From Paenibacillus humicus NBRC 102415 (GTDB lineage Bacteria; Bacillota; Bacilli; Paenibacillales; Paenibacillaceae), in assembly GCF_004000905.1 (NCBI RefSeq), contig NZ_BIMD01000033.1, positions 1-63,677 on the forward strand: a stretch of DNA of 63,677 nt, read 5' to 3'. Shown in pieces: positions 38,856 through 48,042 of the stretch. The notes below the pieces were generated by a model. The model saw nothing but the letters and a program-made list of their open reading frames with translations, did not search any database and was not told the DNA's origin. Numbering within the stretch: position 1 is the stretch's first letter; the number at the start of each line of letters is the position of its first letter. Made by a program: the position numbers and the translations under genes.

Positions 38856-39065
38856 TTAAACAATCAGTTCAACCAGAGATGAGATCCCGATGTCAAGAAG
38901 CCAAAAGTAAATCGTCACAAACACGATCGTGACGAGTACAACGATCGTATAGCTTGTCAACTCTTTACGGTTTGGCCAGCGAACTTTCTTCAGCTCAGCC
39001 CAACTGTCTGCAAAAAAACCAAACGTCGATCCGAAGTTTTGCTTCAGCTTTGCGATAAAAGTCAC
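38856..39065 (-). CDS. secE: Preprotein translocase subunit SecE
   Basis: A 69-residue clamp for SecY with one amphipathic helix (WAELKKVRWPNRKEL) and one membrane segment (about 37-58). The start is the GTG at 39063-39065, 9 bases after AGGAGG; the frame runs open to 39209 only because it lies over rpmG. Flanked by rpmG and nusG as in all Bacilli. Confidence 0.95.
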   Translation of the reverse strand: MTFIAKLKQNFGSTFGFFADSWAELKKVRWPNRKELTSYTIVVLVTIVFVTIYFWLLDIGISSLVELIV

Positions 39066-39082
39066 CTGAACCCACCTCCTGA

Positions 39083-39232
39083 CTATCTCGTCTCGCGGTG
39101 AGGAGTATGCTCGTTGCAGAACTTGCAGAACTTCCTCATTTCCATGCGGTCGGGGTGATTGCGCTTGTTCTTGGTGTTCGTGTAGTTTCTTTGCTTGCAG
39201 TTCGTGCATGCAAGCGTAATAATAACCCGCAT
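39083..39232 (-). CDS. rpmG: 50S ribosomal protein L33 (zinc-binding form)
   Basis: A 49-residue protein read directly on the minus strand, ATG at 39230-39232 after GGAGGTGACCTAA. It begins [12 protein letters not shown] and carries CTNC and CKFC, the zinc ribbon of the C+ form. First gene of the rpmG-secE-nusG unit. Confidence 0.96.
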   Translation of the reverse strand: MRVIITLACTNCKQRNYTNTKNKRNHPDRMEMRKFCKFCNEHTPHRETR

Positions 39233-39330
39233 TTAGGTCACCTCCCGATCTTAAGAGTGCGCTTCGTCAAACAACGTGCGATAGGACCCGAGAGGGCCTC
39301 AGGCCTGATCCGAGTCACTCTAAGTACCTT

Positions 39331-39360
39331 ATCATAACGGATTCTTGCATGTCAATGCAA
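39331..39360 (-). promoter_or_regulatory. Promoter of rpmG-secE-nusG
   Basis: The minus strand has TTGCAT (39355-39360) 18 bases from TATGAT (39331-39336), and an overlapping perfect TTGACA (39350-39355) 18 bases from TAAGGT. Either pair gives a start near 39322. The rest of 39361-39550 has no gene or clear signal. Confidence 0.7.
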
Positions 39361-39550
39361 AATGGAAGGCGTCCGGGCGGCCCGGAAGCCGCACGCAGAG
39401 CGGCGGGAAGGCTGGAGAGGCAGGCGGCGGACAGCCCTTGCCGGCATCGGGACCGGAGGACGGCGCGCTGCTTTCATCGCTGTTTCCAAGTATAGCCGTT
39501 TTGATAGACTTCTAAACGGCCTTCCATCGGCAGCAGGCGGCGCGGAAAAG

Positions 39551-39575
39551 AAAAAAGACCCGTCATCCGGGTCTT
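39551..39575 (-). terminator. Intrinsic terminator after sigH
   Basis: AAGACCCG-GATGA-CGGGTCTT followed by TTTTCTTTTC on the minus strand, about 34 bases after the sigH stop. Confidence 0.93.
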
Positions 39576-39608
39576 GAAAGCAGGCAGGTTCAGGATCAGG
39601 GCGGCAGC

Positions 39609-40259
39609 CTAACAGCTGACGTCCCGCAGCTCGAGGTACTTCTCCAGCTTGCGCTTCACTCGCTGAAGGGCGTTGTCGATCGACTTGACGTGCCGGTCCA
39701 GATCAACGGCGATCTCCTGGTAGGAGCGGCCGTCCAGATACAGCATGAGAACTTTCCGTTCCAGATCGCTCAGAATCTCGGACATCTTGTCCTCGAGGCC
39801 GTCGAACTCCTCCCGATTGATGATGAGCTCTTCCGGATCGCTGACGCGGGTGCCGCAGATGACATCCAGCAGCGTGCGGTCGGAATCTTCATCATAGATC
39901 GGCTTGTCCAGCGAAACGTAGGAGTTCAGCGGAATATGCTTCTGCCGGGTCGCCGTCTTGATTGCGGTTATGATTTGGCGGGTGATGCACAGCTCCGCGA
40001 AAGCTTTGAAGGAAGCCAGCTTGTCACCCTTGAAGTCGCGGATGGACTTGTAGAGCCCGATCATGCCTTCCTGCACGATGTCTTCCCGGTCCGCTCCGAT
40101 AAGGAAATAAGAGCGGGCCTTGGCACGAACGAAATTCCGGTATTTGTTGATCAGATATTCCAGCGCTTCGCTGTCGCCCGTCCGCACCGCCTCGACAACG
40201 TCTTCATCCGTTCGGCAGTCATAATCGTGCGTACTCCATTCTCTGAGGTCGATGCTCAC
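39609..40259 (-). CDS. sigH: RNA polymerase sigma-H factor
   Basis: A 216-residue sigma-70 family factor that drives early sporulation, competence and stationary-phase genes. Region 2 is YRNFVRAKARSYFLIGADREDIVQEGMIGL-like (residues about 40-70) and is close to B. subtilis SigH; region 4 has LDGRSYQEIAVDLDRHVKSIDNALQR. I take the GTG at 40259, 7 bases after GGAGGG, over the TTG one codon earlier. It is followed by its own terminator and preceded by a sigma-A promoter, so it is separate from rae1. Confidence 0.96.
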   Translation of the reverse strand: MSIDLREWSTHDYDCRTDEDVVEAVRTGDSEALEYLINKYRNFVRAKARSYFLIGADREDIVQEGMIGLYKSIRDFKGDKLASFKAFAELCITRQIITAIKTATRQKHIPLNSYVSLDKPIYDEDSDRTLLDVICGTRVSDPEELIINREEFDGLEDKMSEILSDLERKVLMLYLDGRSYQEIAVDLDRHVKSIDNALQRVKRKLEKYLELRDVSC

Positions 40260-40407
40260 CAACTATCCCTCCGGCCTGCAAAGCGTGCACTGCAAGGTCT
40301 ATTTTTCTTAAGTCAGAAAAGCTCTCCTTCCGCTATCGTCCGGACTGGAAAGCCAGGCGGCGACAAGCGGCGGAAAAGCGGACAATTTTGCCAGAAATAA
40401 TAAGGAC

Positions 40408-40437
40408 AGTATACAAGACCTCTCTTGACATCGTCAA
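40408..40437 (-). promoter_or_regulatory. Sigma-A promoter of sigH
   Basis: -35 TTGACG (40432-40437), 18-base spacer, -10 TATACT (40408-40413), giving a leader of about 140 bases. An AbrB-controlled promoter is known at this place in B. subtilis. The rest of the 300-base rae1-sigH gap (40440-40559) shows nothing else. Confidence 0.82.
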
Positions 40438-40559
40438 CGCAAACGAGCGTTCTATAACCGATAGGATCTTGAAAAATTGTAAACAGATGGTTGGAAAACG
40501 CTATTGCGGAGGCAGATAAGCTTACACGCCTATCTCCATCAATCGCCAGTTCCGTCCAT

Positions 40560-41081
40560 TCATTCCCCCCGTCTCATTCTTTCCAGCATCGTCCGCATTT
40601 CCAGCGACAGCTTGGCATCGATCGTATTGCGGGATTTGGCGCTGTCGGAACGCAGCGACTTGTCGATCTCGCGGCGGTTCTGCTGCAGCTCCAGCTCCAG
40701 TTCCCGGGCCGAGATCCGCAGGGCGCCTTTGCCGAACGCGACATGCTGCTCGACGGAATCCGAGGTCGCCACATAGATATGGCGGCTTCGCTTCTTGAGC
40801 TCGGTGACGAGACGTTCGATGCACTCGTCCGCCGTTTCCTTTTCTTTCGTGAATACGACCGTCAGCTTGTGCTGCTTGTAGGCCGAGCGGCTGCCGGGAA
40901 CCTGATGCGCGTCAAACACGACGTACACCTGATGTCCCGTATAGCCTTGATAGTCGGCCAGCAGATCGAGCAGCCGGTCCCTTGCCTCCTCCAGATTGCT
41001 TTCCTTCAAGCGTTCCAGCTCCGGCCAGGCGCCGATGATGTTGTAGCCGTCGACCAGCAGGACGTCCGACTGGCGGGACAC
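40560..41081 (-). CDS. rae1: NYN/PIN-domain ribonuclease Rae1 (YacP)
   Basis: A 173-residue ribosome-associated endoribonuclease that cuts mRNA in the A site in B. subtilis. The NYN fold is seen in DVLLVDGYNIIGAWPEL (start), VYVVFDAHQVPGS in the middle and IYVATSDSVEQ, which carry the acidic metal ligands. The start is taken as the GTG at 41079-41081, only 5 bases past the rlmB stop; the ribosome site is weak, so coupling to rlmB is likely. The frame continues upstream over rlmB without family similarity. Confidence 0.9.
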   Translation of the reverse strand: MSRQSDVLLVDGYNIIGAWPELERLKESNLEEARDRLLDLLADYQGYTGHQVYVVFDAHQVPGSRSAYKQHKLTVVFTKEKETADECIERLVTELKKRSRHIYVATSDSVEQHVAFGKGALRISARELELELQQNRREIDKSLRSDSAKSRNTIDAKLSLEMRTMLERMRRGE

Positions 41082-41086
41082 GGCAG

Positions 41087-41875
41087 CTAGACGCCCCGGC
41101 GCTGCCGGACGACCTCGTACATGAGCACGCCGGCGGCCACGGAGGCGTTGAGCGAATTGAGCTGGCCCAGCATCGGGAGCTTGACGAGGAAATCGCATTT
41201 CTCGCGGATCAGCCGGCCCATGCCTTTGGCTTCGTTGCCGATGACGAGGGCAAGCGGAAGGTCGAAACTGGTCTTGTACACATCCTGCTGCGCCGACACG
41301 TCCGCGCCCGCAATCCAGATTCCCTCCTGCTTCAGGCTCTCGATCGTCTGGGCGAGATTGGTCACTCGCGCCACCGGCACATGCTCGGCCGCTCCGGCGG
41401 AGGTTTTCCATACGGTTGCCGTCAAGCCGGCCGCGCGGCGCTTCGGAATGATGACTCCGTGCACGCCGGTGCATTCCGCCGTCCTCAGAATGGAGCCCAG
41501 GTTATGCGGATCCTCGATCTCATCCAAAATGAGCAGCAGTGGCGTCTCGCCGCGGTCCTTGGCCCGCTGCAGCAGCTCTTCCAATTCGGCATACCGGTAG
41601 GCCGCCGCCTGGGCTACGACCCCTTGATGGGAAACTTCAAGGCCCAACTGGTCGAGCTTGCGCTTGTCCACGAACTGGACGACGATTCCCGCTTTCTTGG
41701 CTTCGGCCATGATCGGGGATACCGACGGCTTCTGCACCGTGTCGGCGATCCAGATCTTATTCAGCTCGCGGCCCGAGCGGAGCGCCTCCAGGACGGGATG
41801 TTTGCCCGCGATCCATTCCTGCTGCTCCTGCTCGTTCTGGTCGTTCTGTTCCTTCTTCTGCCTGTCACTGGCCAT
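41087..41875 (-). CDS. rlmB: 23S rRNA (guanosine-2'-O-)-methyltransferase RlmB-like
   Basis: A 262-residue SPOUT methyltransferase. The first 30 residues are charged and Gln/Asn-rich; next come an L30e-like RNA-binding domain (GKHPVLEALRSGR) and a SpoU domain with LDEIEDPHNLGSILRTAE and the knot NEAKGMGRLIREKCDF...LNSLNASVAAG. Likely modifies G2251 of 23S rRNA, by family. It overlaps mrnC by 11 bases. Confidence 0.93.
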   Translation of the reverse strand: MASDRQKKEQNDQNEQEQQEWIAGKHPVLEALRSGRELNKIWIADTVQKPSVSPIMAEAKKAGIVVQFVDKRKLDQLGLEVSHQGVVAQAAAYRYAELEELLQRAKDRGETPLLLILDEIEDPHNLGSILRTAECTGVHGVIIPKRRAAGLTATVWKTSAGAAEHVPVARVTNLAQTIESLKQEGIWIAGADVSAQQDVYKTSFDLPLALVIGNEAKGMGRLIREKCDFLVKLPMLGQLNSLNASVAAGVLMYEVVRQRRGV

Positions 41876-42326
41876 TCCCAGTCTCCTTTCCGCGTTCCGC
41901 TTCCTTCTCGGAGAAAGCGGCCGCCATCAACTCCCGGATCCGTTCGGTCCGGCCTTTGTAATATAAATACCCCATCAGACTCTCCAGAGCGGTCGCCTGC
42001 TTGTAATCGGCCGGATCCGCATTGCGCGGAGACTGGCCGGACTTGGCGTTGCGGCCGCGCCTGACGATGTCGGCCTCCTCCTCCGACAGCATCGGCGCCC
42101 AGCGCTCCAGCAGCTGCCGCTGCCCTTTGGCCGACACCATTCCGGTCGCCTCGCGATGGAGATGATGCGGCTTGAGATTCGGCTGGGCGAGCAGATGCTG
42201 GCGCACCAGCAGCTCGAACACCGCATCGCCGGCGTAAGCGAGCACGATGGGGTTCAGCAGCTCCGGCGTCTTGGAAGGCGGCTCGTAGGGAAGCTCTCGG
42301 CTTTGTTCCTTCACAGGCTCGTTCAT
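41865..42326 (-). CDS. mrnC: Mini-ribonuclease III
   Basis: A 153-residue RNase III catalytic domain without a dsRNA-binding domain; it finishes 23S rRNA processing in Bacillus. Catalytic-site segments are LAYAGDAVFELLVR and ATALESLMGYLYY. The ATG at 42326 overlaps the cysS stop (ATGA). An N-terminal extension of about 20 residues precedes the core. Confidence 0.93.
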   Translation of the reverse strand: MNEPVKEQSRELPYEPPSKTPELLNPIVLAYAGDAVFELLVRQHLLAQPNLKPHHLHREATGMVSAKGQRQLLERWAPMLSEEEADIVRRGRNAKSGQSPRNADPADYKQATALESLMGYLYYKGRTERIRELMAAAFSEKEAERGKETGNGQ

Positions 42327-43801
42327 TTGCGGCGCCACCGGATGCCCTGCGGAGTGTCCTCCAGCAGGATGCCTTGCTCTGCCAGCAGGTCGCGGATTTC
42401 GTCCGCGCGCTTCCAGTTCTTCGAAGCGCGCGCTTCCGTCCGCTCGACGATCAGCGCATCCACCTCGGCATCCAGCAGTCCATGCTGTTCGGACGCGGCC
42501 GGAAGCAAGCCGAGCACGCGGTCCATGGCGTCCATCAGCCCGATGAGCGCAAGCGCCTCCCGGGCCGTCACGACAGGCCGCTGCAGATGCTGGTTCGCTT
42601 CGGTCACCAGATCGAACAGCACCGTGATGGCATCGGGCGTATTGAAATCATCGTCCATTTTGGCTGTGAAGCGGCCGCTCAGCTCCAGAAGCCGTTCATC
42701 CAGCTCGGCATTTCCGGAATCCGGCACGAACCGGAGCGAGCCTAGGCCGGCGGAGCCGCTGCCTGGGGCATCGACGGCTGCATCGGCTTCCATGGAACCG
42801 CCGACCGCCGCCAGCCGGTGCAGCAGGTTGGTGCGGCAATTGGCGATCCGCTCCACGCTGCCGAGCGCCTGCTCTACCGTGTCGTCGCTGAAGTTGAGCG
42901 GCGAACGGTAATGGCCGGAAAGCATGAAGTAACGGATCGCTTCCGGCTTGATCCGGGTCAGCATGTCATGGACCGTAATGCCGTTGCCGAGCGACTTGGA
43001 CATCTTCTGGTTGTCGATGTTGATGAAGCCGTTATGCATCCAATAGTTGGCGAGCGGCTTGCCGCTCAGCGTCTCGGACTGGGCGCATTCGCACTCATGA
43101 TGCGGGAACTGCAGGTCGTTGCCTCCGCCATGGATGTCGAGGGTATCGCCCAGATGCCGCTTCGCCATCGCAGAGCATTCGATATGCCATCCCGGACGGC
43201 CCGGCCCCCATGGACTGTCCCATTTGATCTCTCCCGGCTTGGCGCCCTTCCACAGAACGAAATCCTGCGGATCCTCCTTGCGCTCGTCGATGCCGATGCG
43301 GATGCCCATCTGCAGCTCCTGCATGTTCTGGTGGGAGAGCTGGCCGTAGTCCGCGAAGGATTTCGTCCGGAAATAGACGTCGCCGCCGCTTTCATAGGCC
43401 GCTCCCTTGTCGACGAGATCCTGGACGAAAGCGATGATTTCCGGCATATGCTCCATGACGCGGGGATTCAGCGACGCACGGCGGACGCCGAGCCCTTCCG
43501 TGTCCTCGTAATAGGCGGAGATGAACGTGTCCGCGAGCTCCGGCACCGTAATGCCGAGCTGCTCCGCCTTGCGGATCATCTTGTCGTCCACGTCGGTGAA
43601 GTTGACGACGTAGTTGACCTCGTATCCGACCGCTTCCAGATAACGGCGCACGACGTCGAAGAAAATCGCGGGCCGCGCGTTGCCGATATGGATATAGTCG
43701 TAGACCGTCGGGCCGCATACGTACATTTTGACCTTGCCCGGCTCTTGCGACTTGAACGTTTCCTTGGTTCTGCTCATCGTATTGTAGATTTCCAAACTCA
43801 T
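42323..43801 (-). CDS. cysS: Cysteinyl-tRNA synthetase
   Basis: A 492-residue class I synthetase. The HIGH motif is HIGN, the KMSKS loop is intact (QKMSKSLGN), and the zinc ligands are in YVCGPTVYD, HIECSAM and HHECECAQ. It is 17 bases downstream of cysE and under the same Cys T-box, so synthesis of cysteine and its charging rise together when tRNA-Cys is uncharged. Confidence 0.98.
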   Translation of the reverse strand: MSLEIYNTMSRTKETFKSQEPGKVKMYVCGPTVYDYIHIGNARPAIFFDVVRRYLEAVGYEVNYVVNFTDVDDKMIRKAEQLGITVPELADTFISAYYEDTEGLGVRRASLNPRVMEHMPEIIAFVQDLVDKGAAYESGGDVYFRTKSFADYGQLSHQNMQELQMGIRIGIDERKEDPQDFVLWKGAKPGEIKWDSPWGPGRPGWHIECSAMAKRHLGDTLDIHGGGNDLQFPHHECECAQSETLSGKPLANYWMHNGFINIDNQKMSKSLGNGITVHDMLTRIKPEAIRYFMLSGHYRSPLNFSDDTVEQALGSVERIANCRTNLLHRLAAVGGSMEADAAVDAPGSGSAGLGSLRFVPDSGNAELDERLLELSGRFTAKMDDDFNTPDAITVLFDLVTEANQHLQRPVVTAREALALIGLMDAMDRVLGLLPAASEQHGLLDAEVDALIVERTEARASKNWKRADEIRDLLAEQGILLEDTPQGIRWRRK

Positions 43802-43818
43802 TTACGCTTCGCCTCCGC

Positions 43819-44502
43819 TTACCGGAATTTCACCGGTTCCTCCATATATTCACGAACGGGCGCCGCAGGCTGCTTGAGCCGGTCGACCTCCGCCTTGAGG
43901 GAATTGATTTCATTCTGCATGCTCCGGATCATCTCAATGAGCGGATCGGGCAGCTTCGCATGGTCGAGCCTGTCGCCGACCTTTTCTCCGTTGCGCTTGA
44001 CGATGCGGCCCGGGTTGCCTACGACCGTGCTGTTCTCGGGCACCTCCCGGAGAACGACGGCGTTGGAACCGATATTGGAATAGTCTCCAACCTGGAACGA
44101 TCCTAAAACCTTCGCTCCCGAGCCGATGACGACATTGCTGCCTATGGTAGGATGGCGCTTGCCCTTTTCCTTGCCCGTGCCGCCGAGGGTGACGCCCTGA
44201 TAGATGATGACGTCGTCCCCGATCTCGCAAGTCTCCCCGATGACGACGCCCATGCCGTGGTCGATGAACAGGCGGCTGCCGATTCTGGCCCCGGGATGGA
44301 TTTCGATTCCGGTCATGAACCGGCTGACCTGAGAGATGATGCGGGCGGCCGTGAACCATTTGCGCTTGAACAAATAATGCGCGGCGCGATGCGCCCAGAT
44401 GGCATGCAGTCCCGAATAGGTGAAGATCACCTCGAACACGCTGCGCGCAGCGGGGTCGTTGTCGAACACGGCCCGTATATCGGATTTCATGTGACGCAAC
44501 AT
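43819..44502 (-). CDS. cysE: Serine O-acetyltransferase
   Basis: Makes O-acetylserine, the carbon skeleton for cysteine. The 227-residue protein has an N-terminal helical part (DPAARSVFEVIFTYSGLHAIWAHR) and a left-handed beta-helix of hexapeptide repeats (HPGARIGSRLFIDHGMGVVIGETCEIG). The catalytic His is in IDHGMG. The ATG at 44502 follows AAGGGGG by 9 bases; the longer frame runs into the T-box terminator. A short coiled tail ends the protein. Confidence 0.97.
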   Translation of the reverse strand: MLRHMKSDIRAVFDNDPAARSVFEVIFTYSGLHAIWAHRAAHYLFKRKWFTAARIISQVSRFMTGIEIHPGARIGSRLFIDHGMGVVIGETCEIGDDVIIYQGVTLGGTGKEKGKRHPTIGSNVVIGSGAKVLGSFQVGDYSNIGSNAVVLREVPENSTVVGNPGRIVKRNGEKVGDRLDHAKLPDPLIEMIRSMQNEINSLKAEVDRLKQPAAPVREYMEEPVKFR

Positions 44503-44552
44503 CGGCTTCAGCCCCCTTCGGGCGAGATGATCCAAGCTTTCTTCCGTCCAAT

Positions 44553-44925
44553 CAAAAAATAAGCCTCCGCAGCCCGAAGGCTGCAGAGGCGTACAGACGC
44601 GGTCCCACTCTGCGGCACAGGGCCGCATCCGCCCGGGAGAAACGCGCGCGAAGCGGTCTCAAGCGGGTCAGGATGCCTGGCGGCCCTGTCTCGTAGCCTG
44701 TAACGCCGGCCATGCGTTGCCGCCTACCCGAGCGGAAGAGAAGCTTCCGCAAGATCGGAGCAAGGCTCGCAGGTGCATGAACCCGCCGCCGGAATGGACA
44801 ACTCCCAGCCGTCACCTTCCCGGCGCGTCGCGATATGCTGCGGCCGGATGCGTGGCGGTTGTCCTCTCTGCAATCCCGGATATGGCGGTTCTCTCCTGGT
44901 CAAAGCCTGTAAAAAGGTTCAATTA
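44553..44925 (-). ncRNA. Cysteine T-box leader of cysE-cysS
   Basis: The 490-base gltX-cysE gap is filled by a T-box. The T-box bulge sequence AGAGTGGGACCGCG (44598-44611; consensus AGGGTGGNACCGCG) is followed by a terminator GCCTCTGCAGCC/GGCTGCGGAGGC with TTATTTTTTG. Upstream, the specifier loop region has TGC (44775-44777) followed by ACC, a cysteine codon in the expected context. Uncharged tRNA-Cys would pair with TGC and the bulge and prevent termination. The assignment agrees with the downstream genes. Confidence 0.92.
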
Positions 44926-44930
44926 CTTGT

Positions 44931-44958
44931 AGTATACCCGATAACCCGCAAAGTGCAA
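44931..44958 (-). promoter_or_regulatory. Sigma-A promoter of the cysES T-box transcript
   Basis: -35 TTGCAC (44953-44958), 16-base spacer, -10 TATACT (44931-44936), just after the gltX stop. Confidence 0.8.
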
Positions 44959-44993
44959 GAAGCCGGAGCGCGGAAATATATGCGGGGCCGTCC

Positions 44994-46469
44994 TCAGCCC
45001 AAGCGGGCGCGCAGCCGCTGTGCGACTTTGGCCCGGCCCAGCAGCGAGATGGTGCGGTTGAGGTCCGGTCCGTGCGTCTGCCCGGTGACCGCGGCCCGGA
45101 TCGGCATGAAGAGCGACTTGCCCTTACAGCCGGTTTCCTTCTGGACCGACTTGATGAGCGCCTTGATGCCCTCCTCGTTCCAGGCTTCGGGCTCCAGCGT
45201 CTCGACGCCGGACAGGAAGGCTCCCAGCACCGTCGGCACCGTTTCTTCCTCCAGCACGGCGACAGCCTCAGCCTCGTCCTCGAACGATTCCAGGAAGAAC
45301 AGCTCGGTCAGCGGCACGATCTCGGCTCCCCAGCGCAGCTTGTCGCGGTAGAGGCCGATCAGGTCGGCCGCCCATTCGCGCTCGCCGGCCTCAGGCGCCT
45401 CCGATACCCGGCCCGCCTTCTGCAGATGCGGCAGGCAGAGGTCGACAAGGCGGGGAAGCTCCAGCGACTTGATGTATTCGTTGTTCATCCAGGCCAGCTT
45501 GTTCGTGTCGAACACGGCCGGGCTGCGGCTGAGGCGCGACTCGTCGAACGCCTCCACGAGCCCCTCGCGGGTGAACAGCTCCTGCTCGCCCTCCGGCGAC
45601 CAGCCCAGCAAGGCGATGAAGTTGAACAGCGTCTCCGGCAGGTAGCCGAGATTCTCGTACTGCTCAATGAACTGGATGATGGACTCGTCCCGCTTGCTCA
45701 GCTTCTTGCGGGATTCGTTCACGATCAGCGTCATGTGGGCGAACAGCGGCGGCTCCCAGCCCAAAGCCTCGTAGATCATCAGCTGGCGCGGCGTATTGGA
45801 GATATGGTCCTCGCCGCGGAGCACGTGGGAGATCTTCATGAGATGGTCGTCGACCGCAACCGCGAAGTTGTAGGTCGGGATGCCGTCCTTCTTCACGATG
45901 ACGAAATCTCCGGTTTCCTTGGTGTCGATGCTGATCGTTCCCTTGACCATGTCGTTCCATGTATATGTGCGGTCTTCCGGCACGCGGAAGCGGATGCTCG
46001 CGACGCGTCCTTCCGCTTCGAAGCCAGCCTGCTGCTCGGCAGTCAGATTTCGGTGGCGGCCCGAATAGCGCGGGGTTTCGCCGCGCGCGCTCTGCTCTTC
46101 CCGCTCCCGCTCGAGCTCTGCTTCCGTGCAGTAGCAGCGGTAAGCCTTGCCCTCGTCGAGCAGCTGCTGCCAGTACCGGCTGTAGATGTCGAGGCGTTCG
46201 GTCTGGCGGTACGGTCCGTAGCCGCCGCCGACATCGATGCTTTCATCCCAGGTGATGCCGAGCCAGCTCATGTACTTCAGCTGGCTCTCCTCGCCGCCGG
46301 CCACGTTGCGCTTCACGTCCGTATCCTCGATACGGACGATGAACTTGCCGCCGTGCCTGCGGGCGAACAGATAGTTGAACAGCGCGGTGCGCGCGTTGCC
46401 GATATGCAGATGCCCCGTCGGCGACGGAGCATAACGGACGCGGATTTCCTGCGTTCCTTGGTCTGCCAT
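44994..46469 (-). CDS. gltX: Glutamyl-tRNA synthetase (probably non-discriminating)
   Basis: A 491-residue class I synthetase with HIGN (HIGH motif, in [13 protein letters not shown]) and KLSKR (KMSKS loop). Firmicute enzymes of this type usually also charge tRNA-Gln for GatCAB; no GlnRS is in view, so this is inferred. The C-terminal anticodon-binding half is complete. The ribosome site (TGGGGA) is weak. Confidence 0.96.
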   Translation of the reverse strand: MADQGTQEIRVRYAPSPTGHLHIGNARTALFNYLFARRHGGKFIVRIEDTDVKRNVAGGEESQLKYMSWLGITWDESIDVGGGYGPYRQTERLDIYSRYWQQLLDEGKAYRCYCTEAELEREREEQSARGETPRYSGRHRNLTAEQQAGFEAEGRVASIRFRVPEDRTYTWNDMVKGTISIDTKETGDFVIVKKDGIPTYNFAVAVDDHLMKISHVLRGEDHISNTPRQLMIYEALGWEPPLFAHMTLIVNESRKKLSKRDESIIQFIEQYENLGYLPETLFNFIALLGWSPEGEQELFTREGLVEAFDESRLSRSPAVFDTNKLAWMNNEYIKSLELPRLVDLCLPHLQKAGRVSEAPEAGEREWAADLIGLYRDKLRWGAEIVPLTELFFLESFEDEAEAVAVLEEETVPTVLGAFLSGVETLEPEAWNEEGIKALIKSVQKETGCKGKSLFMPIRAAVTGQTHGPDLNRTISLLGRAKVAQRLRARLG

Positions 46470-46527
46470 CTTGAATTCCCCATTTCGTTCTTGTTTTCGT
46501 CCCGGGGCCTCGCCCTATGAACGCTAT

Positions 46528-46622
46528 TTATGTAAGTGGAACCATTGCGGCGCTGGAGGCAGCGGCAACATGGAGGTGAAAACGCGGCGTCCGCCTATGA
46601 AACCGAGTTCCACTGCGCATAA
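46528..46622. repeat. Spaced inverted repeat between ispF and gltX
   Basis: TTATG-N2-AGTGGAAC (46528-46542) is matched by GTTCCACT-N3-CATAA (46607-46622), 64 bases apart. The 256-base gap has no gene. The GTGGAAC/GTTCCAC pair recalls a T-box terminator region, but no T-box bulge or terminator is present. Confidence 0.45.
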
Positions 46623-46725
46623 GCAGGATGAGGAAATACGGGTTCGACAGCGAGCCGGTCGGTATCCTGTTCCGCTTGCCTGAGCGGACTGTACGGCTGC
46701 ACTTAACCGCCTAAAATAAGTGCCA

Positions 46726-47208
46726 TCATAGCATATTTTTCACGAGGCAGACAACCGCCTGAGCGGCGATTCCCTCGCCCCGTCCGGGAAATCCGAGCCG
46801 TTCCGTCGTCGTCGCCTTGACGTTCACCTGGTCCTGCTCCGCTCCCAGCACGCGGGCGATCACTTCCACCATCGCGGGAATGTACGGCGCCATTTTGGGA
46901 GCCTGCGCGATAATCGTGCAATCCAGGTTCCCGAGCGCATATCCCCGCTGGACTGCAAGCGCCCACACATGCTCCAGCAGCTTGACGCTGTCGGCATCCT
47001 TGAACGCCGGATCGGTGTCCGGGAAATGCTTGCCGATATCGCCGAGCGCAAGCGCGCCGAGCACCGCATCCGCTACGGTATGCAGCAGCACGTCGGCATC
47101 GGAATGGCCGAGCAGCCCTTTTTCGAATGGAATGGCGACGCCCCCGATAATGCATGGACGGCCCTCCACCAGCTGATGCACGTCGAATCCTTGTCCCACT
47201 CTAATCAT
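46726..47208 (-). CDS. ispF: 2-C-methyl-D-erythritol 2,4-cyclodiphosphate synthase
   Basis: Fifth enzyme of the MEP isoprenoid pathway. The 160-residue protein has the metal ligands D9 and H11 (GFDVHQL) and the conserved H35 in [10 protein letters not shown], plus the C-terminal [18 protein letters not shown]. Its ATG is 2 bases after the ispD stop, so the two are co-translated. Confidence 0.97.
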   Translation of the reverse strand: MIRVGQGFDVHQLVEGRPCIIGGVAIPFEKGLLGHSDADVLLHTVADAVLGALALGDIGKHFPDTDPAFKDADSVKLLEHVWALAVQRGYALGNLDCTIIAQAPKMAPYIPAMVEVIARVLGAEQDQVNVKATTTERLGFPGRGEGIAAQAVVCLVKNML

Positions 47209-47210
47209 CT

Positions 47211-47993
47211 CTATCGTCCCCTCTCCCTCTGCTCCAGAAGAAATTCCGCGTAGGGCAGATCTTCCGGGGTCGTAATCTTGATATTCGTATATTCCCCTTC
47301 GGCTACGGCGACCGGATCTCCGAGCCGCTCCACGACCATGGAGTCGTCCGTACCGAGAAAGCCGTCCGCAAGCGCCCGTTCATGGGCTTCCCTGAGACGG
47401 GCGCGGCGAAAAGCTTGCGGGGTCTGGATCGCCCACAAGCTGCTCCGGTCCGGCGTCGATTCGATGATGCCCGCCGCGTCCACCTTCTTGATCGTGTCCT
47501 TGACCGGCACGGCGAGCACGGCCGCGCCGGTCTCCTCGGCACGCGCCAGGCAAGCGGACACCGCAGCCTCGCTGACGAGCGGCCGGACGCCGTCATGGAC
47601 AAGCGCCCAATCCGCCGAGAGCGAGTCCAGGCCGATCCGCACGGAATGCTGGCGCTCGGAGCCGCCCTCCATGATCGCGGCCACCTTGGTCAAGCCGTAC
47701 TCCCCGCACCAGCGGCGGCAACGTTCGGCATCCGCCGCTCCCGTGACGAGCACGATCTCCCGGATGGCGTCCATCCTCTGGAACAGCTCCAGCGTATGGA
47801 CCAGCACCGGCTTGCCCCGCAGCAGCAGGAACTGCTTGCTCTCCGGCGTGCCCATCCGCGTGCCGCGTCCGGCCGCCACGATGACGGCTCCCCAGCAGGC
47901 CTCCCGGAAGCCGACAAGCGCCGCATCCGAAGACGCGGCGCCCGGGGCGGCCTGAGAGGTTGCGGCTTGCTCGCCGCCATATTGCTTGTCCAT
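47211..47993 (-). CDS. ispD: 2-C-methyl-D-erythritol 4-phosphate cytidylyltransferase
   Basis: Third MEP-pathway enzyme, joining CTP and methylerythritol phosphate. The 260-residue protein has AAGRGTRMG (about 40-48), [13 protein letters not shown] and the C-terminal [14 protein letters not shown]. About 33 residues precede the usual start, Ala/Gly-rich and of unknown use; an internal start is possible but none has a good ribosome site. Forms an operon with ispF. Confidence 0.95.
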   Translation of the reverse strand: MDKQYGGEQAATSQAAPGAASSDAALVGFREACWGAVIVAAGRGTRMGTPESKQFLLLRGKPVLVHTLELFQRMDAIREIVLVTGAADAERCRRWCGEYGLTKVAAIMEGGSERQHSVRIGLDSLSADWALVHDGVRPLVSEAAVSACLARAEETGAAVLAVPVKDTIKKVDAAGIIESTPDRSSLWAIQTPQAFRRARLREAHERALADGFLGTDDSMVVERLGDPVAVAEGEYTNIKITTPEDLPYAEFLLEQRERGR

Positions 47994-48042
47994 CTTCCGA
48001 AGCTCACTTCCCGCTGTAACGTTTATTCCCTATCATACCCTG

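Noticed and set aside
39362-39577. Plus-strand 71-codon frame in the sigH-rpmG gap
   Set aside because: No ribosome site, it runs through the sigH terminator, and it has low-complexity Arg/Gly composition.
46528-46622. A second T-box upstream of gltX
   Set aside because: The GTGGAAC/GTTCCAC pair is suggestive, but the AGGGTGGNACCGCG bulge, a specifier loop and a terminator are all missing.
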